Below, in pieces: positions 34,101 through 43,804 of a DNA stretch of 64,000 nucleotides (positions within the stretch are counted from its first letter, which is position 1; the number at the start of each line of letters is the position of its first letter). The DNA comes from Aspidiotus rigidus (lineage: Eukaryota > Arthropoda > Insecta > Hemiptera > Diaspididae), in assembly GCA_035079385.1 (NCBI GenBank), contig JAVHKY010000035.1, positions 1,736,001-1,800,000 on the forward strand. The letters are read 5' to 3'. The position numbers and the translations under genes are program-made. The notes under the pieces are model-generated. The model searched no databases. It was not told the origin of the DNA and worked only from the letters and a program-made list of their open reading frames with translations.

Positions 34101-36127
34101 GTCGTTTTGGAGAATATTATAACATCGTCGACATAGGATAATACACAATCATCCAATTCTTTCAGCGCTTTCGACATCGTATCGATGAATATAGCCATAG
34201 ATGAGACTAGGCCGAACGGAACTCTCGTATACTGATAGAGGTCGCTTCGGTATCTGAATGCAGTCAAAGGTCGGTGATCGGGGTGTAAGGGTAACGTGAG
34301 AAACGCATTTCGAATATCTAGCCTAGTAAATATCTTTGCACCCGCGACTCGTTGTTTGAGCAATTCAATATTCGGAGTTTTATTTTGTGGGGAGTTTAGG
34401 AATTTATTCAACGCTCTTGCATCTAGACACACTCGAACCCTTCGTTTTGTCCCTGGTATCGGAATCTTTTCCCTTTCGACTATAACTATGTTGCTAGCAT
34501 GCCTTGAATGGCTACGTTCAATCAGACCTTCTCGTATATACTCGTCAATTTGAACTTGAGCGAGGTCATACTTTTCTTTCGGATGACTCCACTCTTTACT
34601 CTTAATTACAACTTGTGGTTCAGGGAGTTTGAGGTCCAACTTAATATCAGGGACCCTAAAAAGACCTGTCTTTTCGGACCACAACTTGGGAAATCTATTC
34701 TGAATTGCTTCAGTGCGACTCCTATCATAGTTGATTTTAATTGGAGGTGGTTCGTGTAGATCTAACATTTCGAATTGCGTTGTTATTTCATAGCATTTCG
34801 AGAACTCTTGGTATACATTTTCTTCAATCTCGTCCATTTTCGGACTTTCGACACATTCTTTTCGAATTTCATCTGATAATTTCGCAGCCCTACCCCCTGC
34901 AGATAACATACGAGCAGCGCAGCGACGAATCACATCTACTGGTTCTTCGACACATCCAACCAACCCAATTCCCATGATAGGGTCTCTCCCTAAAAACATT
35001 AGAACTTGATCGCTAAACAGTCCTGCCATTTGATGCATTACTGCATCTCGAAATCCAAAAAGACAATCAGTGGCTAAGTTTTCGACGATGATATAGTTCA
35101 GAACAATGTGAACCTCGTTTTTTCCGAAGTCACAAATCAATTTTGATTTCATTCGTACCATTCCCCTAACGTTAAGTGAACTCCCATTCGCGGATCGCAG
35201 TCTTAACCATGGGATTGGTTTTACTATGGGTCGCTCCTTAGGTGGAATTTTACTCATGATATTATCAAAACATCTACCCTTCATTGAGGTTAGAGGACAC
35301 CCCGAATCAAATTTTGACATGAATTCGACTTGTTCCACAGCCATGCGGAGTTTCATTTCCTCGGGTCTCAATTCATCATCAATTATTTTTTCAACAATGA
35401 GATCATTCTCTCTTTCGACTGCACAGACCAATAGATCGTCAAATACCTGTTCCTTAGCTAGTTGCACTACATAATTTCGAATACTATAGGCGACATTATC
35501 TGCGACATCATGTGTCCATGAATTCATTTGGCGATCACTAATCAATCGAAATACGTTACAACGAAATTGAATATTTACTTTATTTAAATTCTTGATATCC
35601 TCATAACGTCTACAGTTTGAGAGAAAATGATGTAAAACATTAATATACCTTACTTTCGACTTATGTTCATGACGATATATACTGTCTCGAATCGCTAGGT
35701 TAATTATCTTTATATTTTGGACTGTTAGTTCGTCGGGATTCGGTCCGCAGATCGGTGATATAAAAATGATTAGTTTAGACTTATATGAGGTGACAAGAAG
35801 ATCGATAATTTCGTCTATTTCTTCTTTAATATTATTTCGACTTACGGGATACTTCCCGTCGGCTTGATCTGACCCTATTAGGATCATTACATATGGTGAA
35901 TTTCGTTTCTCTTTGGCTATCAATCGGCTTTTACGTAATCGAATCATGAGAGTGTTGGTAGACAGGTGATTCTCTAAGAATGGCTTCGACCCCTTAAATT
36001 CATACATAAAATTGGTGACGTGACTCGTTAACTGAGCACACATTGAGTCCCCCATCATTTCGAATCCCATCCATTTTATTTCATTTAGATCTGTGGGTTG
36101 TGTGGGATCGATAGCCAACTCATACTG
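31103..36127 (-). CDS. pol: Pol polyprotein: SGNH-like domain, protease, RT, degenerate RNase H, integrase, second RNase H
   Basis: About 1675 codons, in the same frame as gag directly after its TAA. There is no AUG at the start (numbering here counts the TTG at 36118 as residue 1), so it is presumably made by readthrough. Residues 15-215: SGNH/GDSL-like (GDSM, Ser25; ILIGSDQ, 82-85; a terminal SWTHDVADNVAYSIRNYV). Aspartic protease: FDSGCPLTS, Asp271. RT: CLDARALNKFL, RLDIRNAFLTLPL, YVDD at 662-665. The RNase H after RT (about 750-860) keeps IEREFMAV but lacks the usual Asp residues. Integrase: zinc module with CQLC at 1061-1064, then Asp1093, Asp1152, Glu1187 (35-residue spacing). After the integrase C-terminal region and a linker comes a second RNase H with Asp1527, Glu1571, Asp1597 and Asp1661. 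No internal stop or frameshift. Domain limits are by eye. Confidence 0.93.
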   Translation of the reverse strand, partial: QYELAIDPTQPTDLNEIKWMGFEMMGDSMCAQLTSHVTNFMYEFKGSKPFLENHLSTNTLMIRLRKSRLIAKEKRNSPYVMILIGSDQADGKYPVSRNNIKEEIDEIIDLLVTSYKSKLIIFISPICGPNPDELTVQNIKIINLAIRDSIYRHEHKSKVRYINVLHHFLSNCRRYEDIKNLNKVNIQFRCNVFRLISDRQMNSWTHDVADNVAYSIRNYVVQLAKEQVFDDLLVCAVERENDLIVEKIIDDELRPEEMKLRMAVEQVEFMSKFDSGCPLTSMKGRCFDNIMSKIPPKERPIVKPIPWLRLRSANGSSLNVRGMVRMKSKLICDFGKNEVHIVLNYIIVENLATDCLFGFRDAVMHQMAGLFSDQVLMFLGRDPIMGIGLVGCVEEPVDVIRRCAARMLSAGGRAAKLSDEIRKECVESPKMDEIEENVYQEFSKCYEITTQFEMLDLHEPPPIKINYDRSRTEAIQNRFPKLWSEKTGLFRVPDIKLDLKLPEPQVVIKSKEWSHPKEKYDLAQVQIDEYIREGLIERSHSRHASNIVIVEREKIPIPGTKRRVRVCLDARALNKFLNSPQNKTPNIELLKQRVAGAKIFTRLDIRNAFLTLPLHPDHRPLTAFRYRSDLYQYTRVPFGLVSSMAIFIDTMSKALKELDDCVLSYVDDVIIFSKTTEEHYEHLERVLRKLNQIGLTLNLQKSEFVVNEMKFVGYIINQHGVKPNPEKCELVRLIHPPKCVKDVRKFLGATNYFSQHLPNYAEHRSILTELTKARVPWRWTEVEKNAFEAIKTTLSQEIMIFHPNDNVPIEILFSMSERSYSAVIMWKEGESYRPIAFVGKSFKEVEMRYSPIEREFMAVREVLRRYGYMLYGHELIIYLPATWSELLSSEPTHSRRLQKADAKIHEFNAKVLSIPKKLEKIAEYLKEYPPTESRSKKVETKVEFDDFDLGELFHNSVEVDNIEVDDDLRENLENLANLQKEDRMLQKWVRENKSSVINHHGYQARLSRWGHPKILVPQKIRRSIVEFYHIQYCHPGLHAMRRLLLRNFYWPHMMIEILDYVSRCQLCLAMKNHAKASIPASEHIEINKKGDYVFIDHLGPLPTSNHRYKYVLVVYDGFSRFTKIYPTRKVGTGEVLKHMANYVKEVGSVSNVISDNAKCFISNEYYNGMKELGIEARHISPYNPQSNLAERMIGRIGNMLRLKIAGNPHNRWFEHLSTIETIINRMEHTVTLSTPWELQFEEPIQDELAEILKLPRGDLDIEEKVEIAIRRTREQALRVDRRSKKKSIIKVGDLVKLKGHEQSDKANIYTAKLTWKYRAPYKVVEITNGNQYRLRCLLSKDIPDEVHNIRNIVRLPDIAQEEPENTRFRNWKNQQLKVDEQYRKEISSELPIIRFKDPKENHRIHKILLPPKKGRKTVVEKEESRKELKEAYQHIERDAGYRRSPRLTQAARQVGSVTIDIHRNVDNIKFEGTESPLKFQEKIRKELFYFWENSRVKIITRELEDASIEFHKTADDWTRTFEKRVVIYIDGACTGNGSVDKESLAGIGIYFGPNCKYNKSERLPTLPRKHTNNEAEIFAAFRALNIAKDLGFYQVEIRTDCKLLVDYFRVSRATRHSKSNPDSIDSRPNDFVYLQLERAANCLKEVMFTKIKGHHLDQNNNEADRLAKKAILSN

Positions 36128-38093
36128 TTATTCAGATTTTCGAACCCCTAACCTAGACTCCTGTTGATTACTGGATTTTTCATTCGATTGGTTTTCTGAG
36201 GTGACGAGAGATGATCTACCTTTCAATTCATAATTTCTCTTATCATTTCTCCTTTTACGTTGAGCTAAAACTTGTTCGCAGAAGACGTAGAGTTCGTCTG
36301 AGTCTGATATATTTTCTTTCGATTCATCCTTTGAGATGGGCGAATTTTTTTCTGACTCGTATTCCAAGTCTTTATCATTATCGCTTTCTACGACTTCATT
36401 CACTTCTATTTTCTTCCGATATTTACCAAATTTAGACTTGATTTCCGACTTTTCATCATTTTTTGATGACTTCTTTTTCGAATCAAAGTACCCGGTTTTC
36501 GAATCAATATCCCTAATTTTATCTATTTTCGCATCTTCGACCCCAATTTGATAATCCCTAATTAACCTCATTAGTACTACTTTCGTTTTTGGGGTGATTC
36601 GTTCGACATATTTATGAAATTCATCTGGCAGGCGTGTATGTATTTTTTGTACCAGGCGACGTTCACCCTCCCTCAAACCAAAAGGGGTGTCTCGAAGCAA
36701 ATTATACCACCTCTGTGCATATGTTGCACAGTTACCATCTACCGACCGACTCACATACTTTGAATTTAGAAATTTATCACGATATTTCTCTTGTGTTCTT
36801 TCGGTCCAGTGGTGTTGGATGAAGTACCTACACGCTTCATTTATAGACTGAAAACCTGTAGCGTTTCGGCGAATCTCGGATCCTACATTTCTAGTGAATT
36901 CATTCTTTTCGATGATTTGACCAAATATACGAATTCTCTCATTCCCCCTCGGAACTTGATTTATTACGATATCTTTGACTTCTTTTACAAAGTCCCAGGG
37001 ATCCCTCGTCTCTCTCGAATCTGATAACGTCCATGATACTATCGAATCAGCCATCCGTTTTACATCTGGTCCTTTTGTCACTCTCGTTGGTCCTTCATCT
37101 GCGCCTAATCTAAAAATTGACGTTTCAATCAACTCGTCAGCTTCGCGTTGATAATAATCCGAATCACTATCTGAGTCTCTATTTCGATTATTCCGTCTTT
37201 CTCCTCTGTCACCTCGACGGTCTCTATGCTCATTTCGATTGACGTGATGATTCCTCTCGTCTCGATTACGGCGATTATCCTCCTCATCAAAACTACTACC
37301 ATCACTCGGATCAAAATTAGGGGGACCAGAATAACCGACGTTACGATGGGTTGAGAGGTTAGTACTATTTCGACTATAATTCCGACTACGTAATTCTCCA
37401 TTTCGACTCTCCCTATTAGGATTGATTTGATTGCTCTCTTTCCTCCTTTGAGGAATAGAACGACTATCACTCGACTTATCCCTGACAGTTTGATTCAGAT
37501 CGTTCAATGGGCTATTAAATTCAGCGTTATTCGAATCCGACTCCTCTATATTTTCGTCCCTATTATTACTCCCTCGAATTTTTGTTGATTGAGCAATCGG
37601 ATCTGCGAACTCCACAGATCGTCGATAATTCTTCTCAGATCTTTTTGCTTTTTGACTTTTTCTTACTTGACGCTCCTCCTCGATATATTCAACAATTCTC
37701 TCCTCTACTCGTTGATTGACAGTTGCAGCAAGTGCTTCTTCCTGCAATCGTATCTGATTTTTCAGTTCTTGATTTTTCTTTTCGACTGACTTAACCTCAT
37801 TTGCGGCTAGTTGCAGTTGGGTGAACCCACCCATATCCATAAACTTTCGAAATTCGAGATATTCGGCAGCACTTATCTGATTCGGCTTCTGAATATTACT
37901 CGCAGTAGCGTTCCCCCCCCGCGGTATTATTGACCTTTGCCGCCGCTGAGGGTACATCTTTATCATTCGCATTCTTATTTGTTTTGGAGGAAGCAGTACC
38001 GTCAGTTTCGAGAGGGGTAATGGGTGGATTGACATTTTCGTCCGTGTGTGAATTTTCTTTATCGTTTTTATTACTTTGTTGTCGAGTCATCAT
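36128..38093 (-). CDS. gag: Gag polyprotein, disrupted once at a G-run
   Basis: The first ATG (38093-38091) opens a frame that runs to an eight-base C-run on the plus strand (37913-37920). The downstream gag reading (open from 38035 to TAA 36130-36128) continues one frame over, so a one-base homopolymer difference separates the first 58 or so residues from the rest. Features: Asn/Lys/Thr-rich start, a coiled coil (about 75-125 of the downstream frame; KSVEKKNQELKNQIRLQEE), a long polar Arg/Asn/Asp-rich linker, then a capsid-like region (INEACRYFIQHHWTERTQE, LVQKIHTRLPDEFHKYVE) and a basic tail. No CCHC zinc knuckle is seen. It ends GVRKSE then TAA, followed in frame by pol. The frame break could be assembly error, since LTRs are practically identical. 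Confidence 0.85.
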
Positions 38094-38284
38094 TTTGAAT
38101 CTGAGGTCAGTCTAATTAGTTTTCCCTTACTAGATAAAAAAATTTTCGAACTACAATCGACACCTTTATTTTTATTCTCGTCGTTCGAATCAATTAAAAC
38201 GAATCAGATTTATAATCTTACCTACTCGTTTGACTCTCGATCTCAGATTATGACTAAGAAACGAAAGATAAAAACGATAATTAC

Positions 38285-38321
<37 letters not shown>

Positions 38322-40353
38322 TATATACTATTTCGAATCAATTGAGACAGCAGATCGTATTTCTAATCTTACCTACTCGTTTGACTCTCGATCTCAATTT
38401 ATATTTGAGAAGGGAGGATGGGAGAGGAAATTTTCGACAATGAGGTGAAGAGAGAGGGAAAAAAAAATTCTTTTTCGACACAGGATATAATTTCAAATTG
38501 AAATATGATCTAAGTACTCACTCGATCCGTGTTTTCGACTTTTAGTTTCTTTGGTATCTTCCAATCGAAGCCGGTTCCCGCGTTTATCCGCTTCAGTTTG
38601 GAAGCTGCTACGTGTACTATAACTAGAACCCTCACTCGAATCGAATAAAAAAAAATAAAGGATACGAAGAAAAACAAGAAACACCGTTCTTATAATATGT
38701 TCGAATCAAAAGCAATATACTTAGAAAGACGAAAAGAAAATTAATTCGATAATCAAAAACGCACAAAAAAAAATTCTTTACTCTCGAACGCAGAATAAAG
38801 CACGTGCATTTGTAAGGAACTGAACATACAATATGCAAGAGCAGGTCTAATCGGTCAGGATATTGATGCGCCTTGTCTTCGGTTCTCACTAGATAAGCTT
38901 AGCAGTCTGGGAGTTGGATATGCTTAGTTCCAATGTGGGATTTCCACCTTGTGTCTATTCGATCTAAGTACCTCTTATACTTTCGACTGCTCTACTTCGA
39001 ATCACTGTTAGCCCTATCGTTGTGAATTGTTGCTTCTTTTACATTTGTTTCATGCCTGACAGATAAATACTTTTGTCTAGAATATTCTTCACGATTCTTT
39101 TGCCATCAAGCCTTACGACCATCGTGTATTCTGCATTGTATTCTTTGCTTTATCGACTGACGATTACTAACACATTTATTTCTCCGTATGCTGGATATTC
39201 GAAGCAGATAGCAACACGGAAATCTTCCCTATGAAGGATTTAATTCCTCTCACGAATATTCGAGCCTTTCGAAACATGTCTGTGTGGTACTGATTTCGAA
39301 TCTTTGACGAAGGAAAGAGAAAAAAAAAAAAAACGAAGAGAAAAGAAGAAAAATATTCTACGTACGTTTGAATGCGTTGGTTGCGGGAAGAAGAGAGCGA
39401 AAGAAAATAGAATTTTTTTTTTTTTTTCGATCTGGGAAGGAAAGAATCCAACAAAAATTTCAAGTTCGGAATTTCTAGGTGTGGAAAAACGGAACCTGAT
39501 TTATGCAAAATAGCGTTATGACCTACTCTGGGTCGAGTATTACTCTTTGAATTTTTATTCGGAGAGCTTTCCGAAATTGGTGTGCTCATAAGAGCACCTA
39601 TAATTTTCTTGAAGCTAGGCCTTTTATCGAATCACTTGAGGGAAAGAGAAAAAAAAACTTTACTACGAAGTCCATTCGATAGCTCTACTCGCGCGATTTA
39701 ATGACCTACTATGGGTCTAATTTTTCGACGTAAGAACCCACTTCGGGTGCTCGTTGACACTCACACGACGCGTCCGTCGCTTCAGAGTCCAGGGTCTCGG
39801 AGTAGAAGTCAGGAACTATGTCAGGAATCATCGAAGATGACCCCTTTTTGATCGCTCTAGTTATCACAAGGAAGACTAAGGATCTGGACAACTATGGTCC
39901 CGGGCGGTGGATTTTCCCTAATCTGTCATGCCACAGGTTTCGGGTGTTGGGCGCCAGGTGCTAAACACACCAACACACTGCCAGTCTCCCATCCGCCTGA
40001 CTGTACAGTGTGCGCAAGAGTAAAGGCATCGGAGAGTCGTTAATCGAATCATGGGAGTCCAAAGGACAAGGGGAAGAAAAAACAAATAAATTTTACGAAA
40101 TTACGAAAATTGGGTCTCTGGTTCTTCCAAATGGGACTTTTGGAGCCAGAGTGGATAAATAACTATACGAGCGGCGACAACACAACTTCGAACCATCACA
40201 CACGAGGGAGGTGCCCCCATGTGTTCAAGACAGTAGCACAACGTTTACTGTGAGACCTCAATGGAATGTGTTGATGAAGCTGCCACCCCGACAGTCACCA
40301 ACGGAAACCAAAAATACACACGCGACCCAAAAGTCGCGGGTGCACCTCGTGCT
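38094..40353. other. Long 5' leader of the retrotransposon
   Basis: Some 2.3 kb between the primer-binding site and gag, unusually long. It includes a homopolymer of about 30 T at 38289-38318 (plus strand) and a direct duplication of CTTACCTACTCGTTTGACTC (near 38218 and 38369). A-runs lie near 39320-39332 and 39417-39427. No conserved coding. A leader of this length could contain packaging signals and the splice donor for ORF3; neither was located. Confidence 0.6.
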
Positions 40354-40371
40354 CCACGTTGTTGGGTGCCA
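40354..40371 (-). promoter_or_regulatory. Candidate tRNA primer-binding site
   Basis: TGGCACCCAACAACGTGG on the element's strand starts with the TGG that pairs with the CCA tail of a tRNA, and resembles the lysine-tRNA type sites of other LTR elements. It starts 21 bases from the LTR edge, farther than usual, which lowers confidence. Confidence 0.45.
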
Positions 40372-40392
40372 AAAAGTTTATGTATGGGTTTA

Positions 40393-41730
40393 TGTGATGT
40401 AACAAGAGTATGAGCGGAGAACAGACCCCCGTACATAACACAAACCATACAGAGAACTTGGATAACGTAACTTATCGAAACAGCAACCAAATCAAATGAT
40501 CTTGCTTACTCCGGAAAAGCTTTCACATAGACATAGCCTGCAGGCCACCACCGTCCACTTCAGGGAGTACTCATGACTCTGATCCCAGTCCTACCCATTT
40601 CGATAAGACCCAGACTAGCTCAGAATAGAGGACGAATACTCACAAGAAAGGGCGTGGGTGGTCCGAGGTAGACCACAGATCCATTTTTGGTTTCACTTTT
40701 CGAGATCACTTAGGCTATAAGAAACGTTGTTGCTAGAGGAAGCTAAAGTTGCCGTCGATGTAAGCTCCACTTACTTACCAAACTTGAGAAAATAGTTCGT
40801 CGTAATCGATAATTATCCGTGGCTTTGATAGAAGAAAATAAACTAGGCTCATTCACGAAAACGTGGTGAACGGAGAGAAAAAAAAAAAAAAAAAAATAGG
40901 ACAGCTAGAAAATTTAGAAAGCGGGTCGAAAAGAAGGGGAAGACGAATAACGTTCGTAGTAAATTTTCGAATCATAGTATTATTTATTATTTATTTCGGA
41001 GATCTAGCTTCGAGTTAGGTATCTGTGGAAAATCTGCAGAAAAAGGACGAATGCAGAAAAGATCGATGCCACACATTTATTGGACTCGGAATAAATGAAA
41101 TATTCATAATTAAACTTCTATAAATATAAATGAGGCTAACTTGAAGTACGATGGTAAAACCGTCGCTTGAAATCTCGTGTCCAGATCACGCGCCGCACTT
41201 CTTCAATCCATAAAACGCACATTTTTTTTTTCACATTTTGACAACCGGAACACTCGAATCACGTATAAAAATCCAATATTTTACAAAGGATTGCGAAATA
41301 TTTTTCGACTTTTTCTCTGCGGTTAACATCTAATCCGAATCAAAAAAAAAAAAACTTCGAATTTTCAAATTTTCGATCTTTTCTTGAATCTCTCGAAAAA
41401 CGCACTCCTCGAGCCATCGTCGGCTCATCAACCGTCTCCCCATCTCCATTTCCCTTTCTCCTCTTTAATTCAACTTCGTTTATCCGATCAGCGATAAGGT
41501 GGGAGAATTGATAAGATGAAAACGAAAAAGTTTTCGTTTGGTCAGGGTAGAATTATTTGTTCGATACACGTATACGAAGAGAAAAAAATAACGATATCGA
41601 CGGTGATGTAGAGAAGAAGGAGAAAGAGAAAAAAAAATTCTTCTTCGATTTTCTTCTTCTCATTTATTTTCAGATTCGAATCATGGCCTAAAAATAAACT
41701 TTAGTCTTGTGGACCTGCTGTTATTTCTCA
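40393..41730 (-). repeat. 5' LTR of the retrotransposon
   Basis: 1338 bases, the upstream LTR in the element's own sense; it should hold the promoter. Same TG...CA ends. No TATA box was assigned with confidence. The last bases before the element interior are ATCACA on the minus strand. Confidence 0.95.
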
Positions 41731-42625
41731 GGAGGGGGACTCAGAAAAATTTCGACCTCGAGGCGTATATGATAGAGGGGGGAGTTAGAAAAATTTCAAC
41801 TCTCGAGCTATCATATATAGCTGGAGATTCGAGAAAAATTTAGACTCTGAAACTATATTATACTAGGCTTATAGTGGTATGGGTAAAATATTCTTTTTAA
41901 AGGTGAAAATGGATACCGTGTTATCTCCAGAATTGAAAAGGTATTATGTCCATTTTCACCTTTTAAAAAGCATATTTTACACATACAGGCTGCTGACACA
42001 CTCACACAAGTACGCAACAAAATATAACTTTCAACAGCCTGCAACAATAGAGTCTACTACTAAATGATATTATAAGTAAGTATGGGTTGCGTGAGTGAAT
42101 CAAAAAAGTTAAAAATTGAATCTAAACATGATACCTGCAGAGAATTGTTACTTCATGCCCTTTTAATTCCATATTTTATTGTGTGCTTGTGTGAGTGTGT
42201 CAGCAGCCTGTATGTGTAAAATATGCTTTTTAAAAGGTGAAAATGGACATAATGCCTTTTCAATTCTGGAGATAAAACGGTATCCATTTTCACCTTTAAA
42301 CAGCATATTTTACCCATACCACTATAAGCCTAGTATAATACAGTTTGAGAGTCTAAATTTTTCTCGAATCTCCAGCTATATATGATAGCTCGAAAGTTGA
42401 AATTTTTCTGAGTCCCTTTCATATCATATATAGCTCGAGAGTCGACATTTTTCTAAGTCCCTCTCCTATCATATATAGCTCGAGAGTCGACATTTCTTCT
42501 AAGTCCCCCTCTTATCATATATAGCTCGAGAGTCGAAATTTTTCGAAGTTTTTTGCTGGACAGCGGACGGCGCGGCGCACGGCAAATTTCTCAAAAAGGC
42601 CTCCATAAAATAGGTTCCCTGTTCA
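41731..42625. mobile_element. Foldback element with about 200-bp arms
   Basis: Left arm 41808-42010 and right arm 42186-42388 are near-perfect reverse complements with a 175-base loop. The outer part (CTATCATATATAGCTGGAGA on the left) is the family's satellite unit. The inner part (AAAGGTGAAAATGGATACCG and, nearby, TCCATTTTCACCTTTTAAAA) is itself a palindrome, so each arm can fold on its own. To the right come three more satellite units (42400-42545), a GC-rich GGACGGCGCGGCGCACGGC and a CATAAAATAGGTTCCCTGTT block. This is the continuation of the locus split by the LTR retrotransposon. Confidence 0.85.
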
Positions 42626-43804
42626 AATTCGACCATCGAGACTTGAAGGCGGGGGCTGTTCGAGATGATGCATAAATACCCGCTGATGTACATTGGAAAC
42701 TACGGATATTGAAAAATTTGACTTTCGAGTGACATAATATTCAAGAGGGACAAAATGGAAAAATTTCGACCGTCGAGCTATATCTATAAAAAGACTTGGG
42801 CGGGGGCTACGAGTCGGAAAAGTGTCATTCGAGAGAATACATAAGAATCCTCCAACGTATTTTAGGGACTCAAAAAAATGTCAATCCCTGAGCTTCATAT
42901 GAGGGATTATGATTCCGAGAGCGCAGGGCTGTTTAGGAAAAGAGGTGTCGAACGTGTTGAATCAAATGATGGAAAATGTCAAACAAAACAAATTGACGAG
43001 AGTAGATAGTATTGACGAGACTACAAATAGGTTATATCAGCAGATACACACTAGCAAATCGTGTTCCTCAAAGAGCTTACTCCATCCTGTGATGCACCCA
43101 TCGCTTCATCTACGTTCAGTAGGTATAGGTCGTAAATAGAGGCTTCCCCTTGTTCACTATAATCACCGATGTTTCGATTGCACAGCAATCATTATCAAGG
43201 TGAACAGAAAACTGAAAATAATAATAACATTAATGCGTTTTACGAGTAATAAGTCAATCGTAATTAAAATTACATAAAACAAAAAAAAATATGCAGGAAG
43301 TCAAGATTTAATTTACAAATTCACAAGTATAGGTAGTGAACGTTTTCGGCTCAACATTCATTCTCCAACAAACAATAGTAGGTATATCGAAAAATTAACT
43401 GCGTTGAAAATCGACAAAAGAGGATATCAATGTACAAACAAGCGGTACGAATACCGCAGATAAGTTTTGTGAGTCCCTCTTGAAATTTACATAATTTTTA
43501 TCTTTCGTAATATTAGCAACTTCTAATATCTTCCTTCTTTTATACAATTACATAGACTTTTGACCTACGATAGAAACTTTCTCAAAATTAAATGTATGAC
43601 CGCTCTGTTTAGAAAATGGGAGGCTAATACAATATGAAAATGTTAGGATCCCGCCGATATTCATATTATATGGGTAGGTAATTCTTCAACTACCACAGTA
43701 ACCAACGAGATGTAATTTTGACCCTTGTTTAGTTGATGTAATGCCAATAGCCGTCGGCTAACTAATCCATTTCATGGGTGGATTCTCTCCTTAGCAAGAT
43801 TAAG
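42626..43804. other. Upstream region of the first transporter, no gene seen
   Basis: Apart from the hairpin at 43150-43210, nothing is supportable. The promoter of the 43805 gene should lie in the last few hundred bases. Confidence 0.45.
43150..43210 (-). repeat. Hammerhead-like hairpin, probable retroelement end
   Basis: On the minus strand: GTTCAC, then CTTGATAA, the stem GATTGC/GCAATC with loop TGT, GAAAC, ATCGGTG, ending GTGAAC that pairs with the first six bases. The order box 1, stem, GAAAC imitates the Penelope-type hammerhead, but box 1 is TTGATAA and the base where cleavage should occur is G, so it is not expected to cleave. Likely a decayed retroelement end. Confidence 0.35.

Larger units (their letters stand above)
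27433..41730 (-). mobile_element. Young, nearly intact Ty3/Gypsy-type LTR retrotransposon with three ORFs
   Basis: A 14.3-kb element on the minus strand with two LTRs that differ by one T, flanked by GGAG on both sides (27429-27432 and 41731-41734). The order RT, RNase H, integrase in one polyprotein is Ty3/Gypsy-type, not Copia; it is not BEL/Pao by the RT and integrase motifs. Parts, 5' to 3': LTR 41730-40393, primer-binding site candidate 40371-40354, 2.3-kb leader, gag 38093-36128, pol 36127-31103, ORF3 30977-29334, polypurine tract 28784-28770, LTR 28769-27433. It landed at the edge of a Penelope-like element within the foldback repeat. LTR identity indicates a very recent insertion, yet gag carries a one-base frame disruption. 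Confidence 0.93.

Noticed and set aside
37129..37470. Ile/Val-rich frame within gag
   Set aside because: Shifted reading of the polar linker of gag.
43150..43210. Active hammerhead ribozyme
   Set aside because: Box 1 is TTGATAA and the cleavage position is G; kept only as a hairpin/retroelement remnant.
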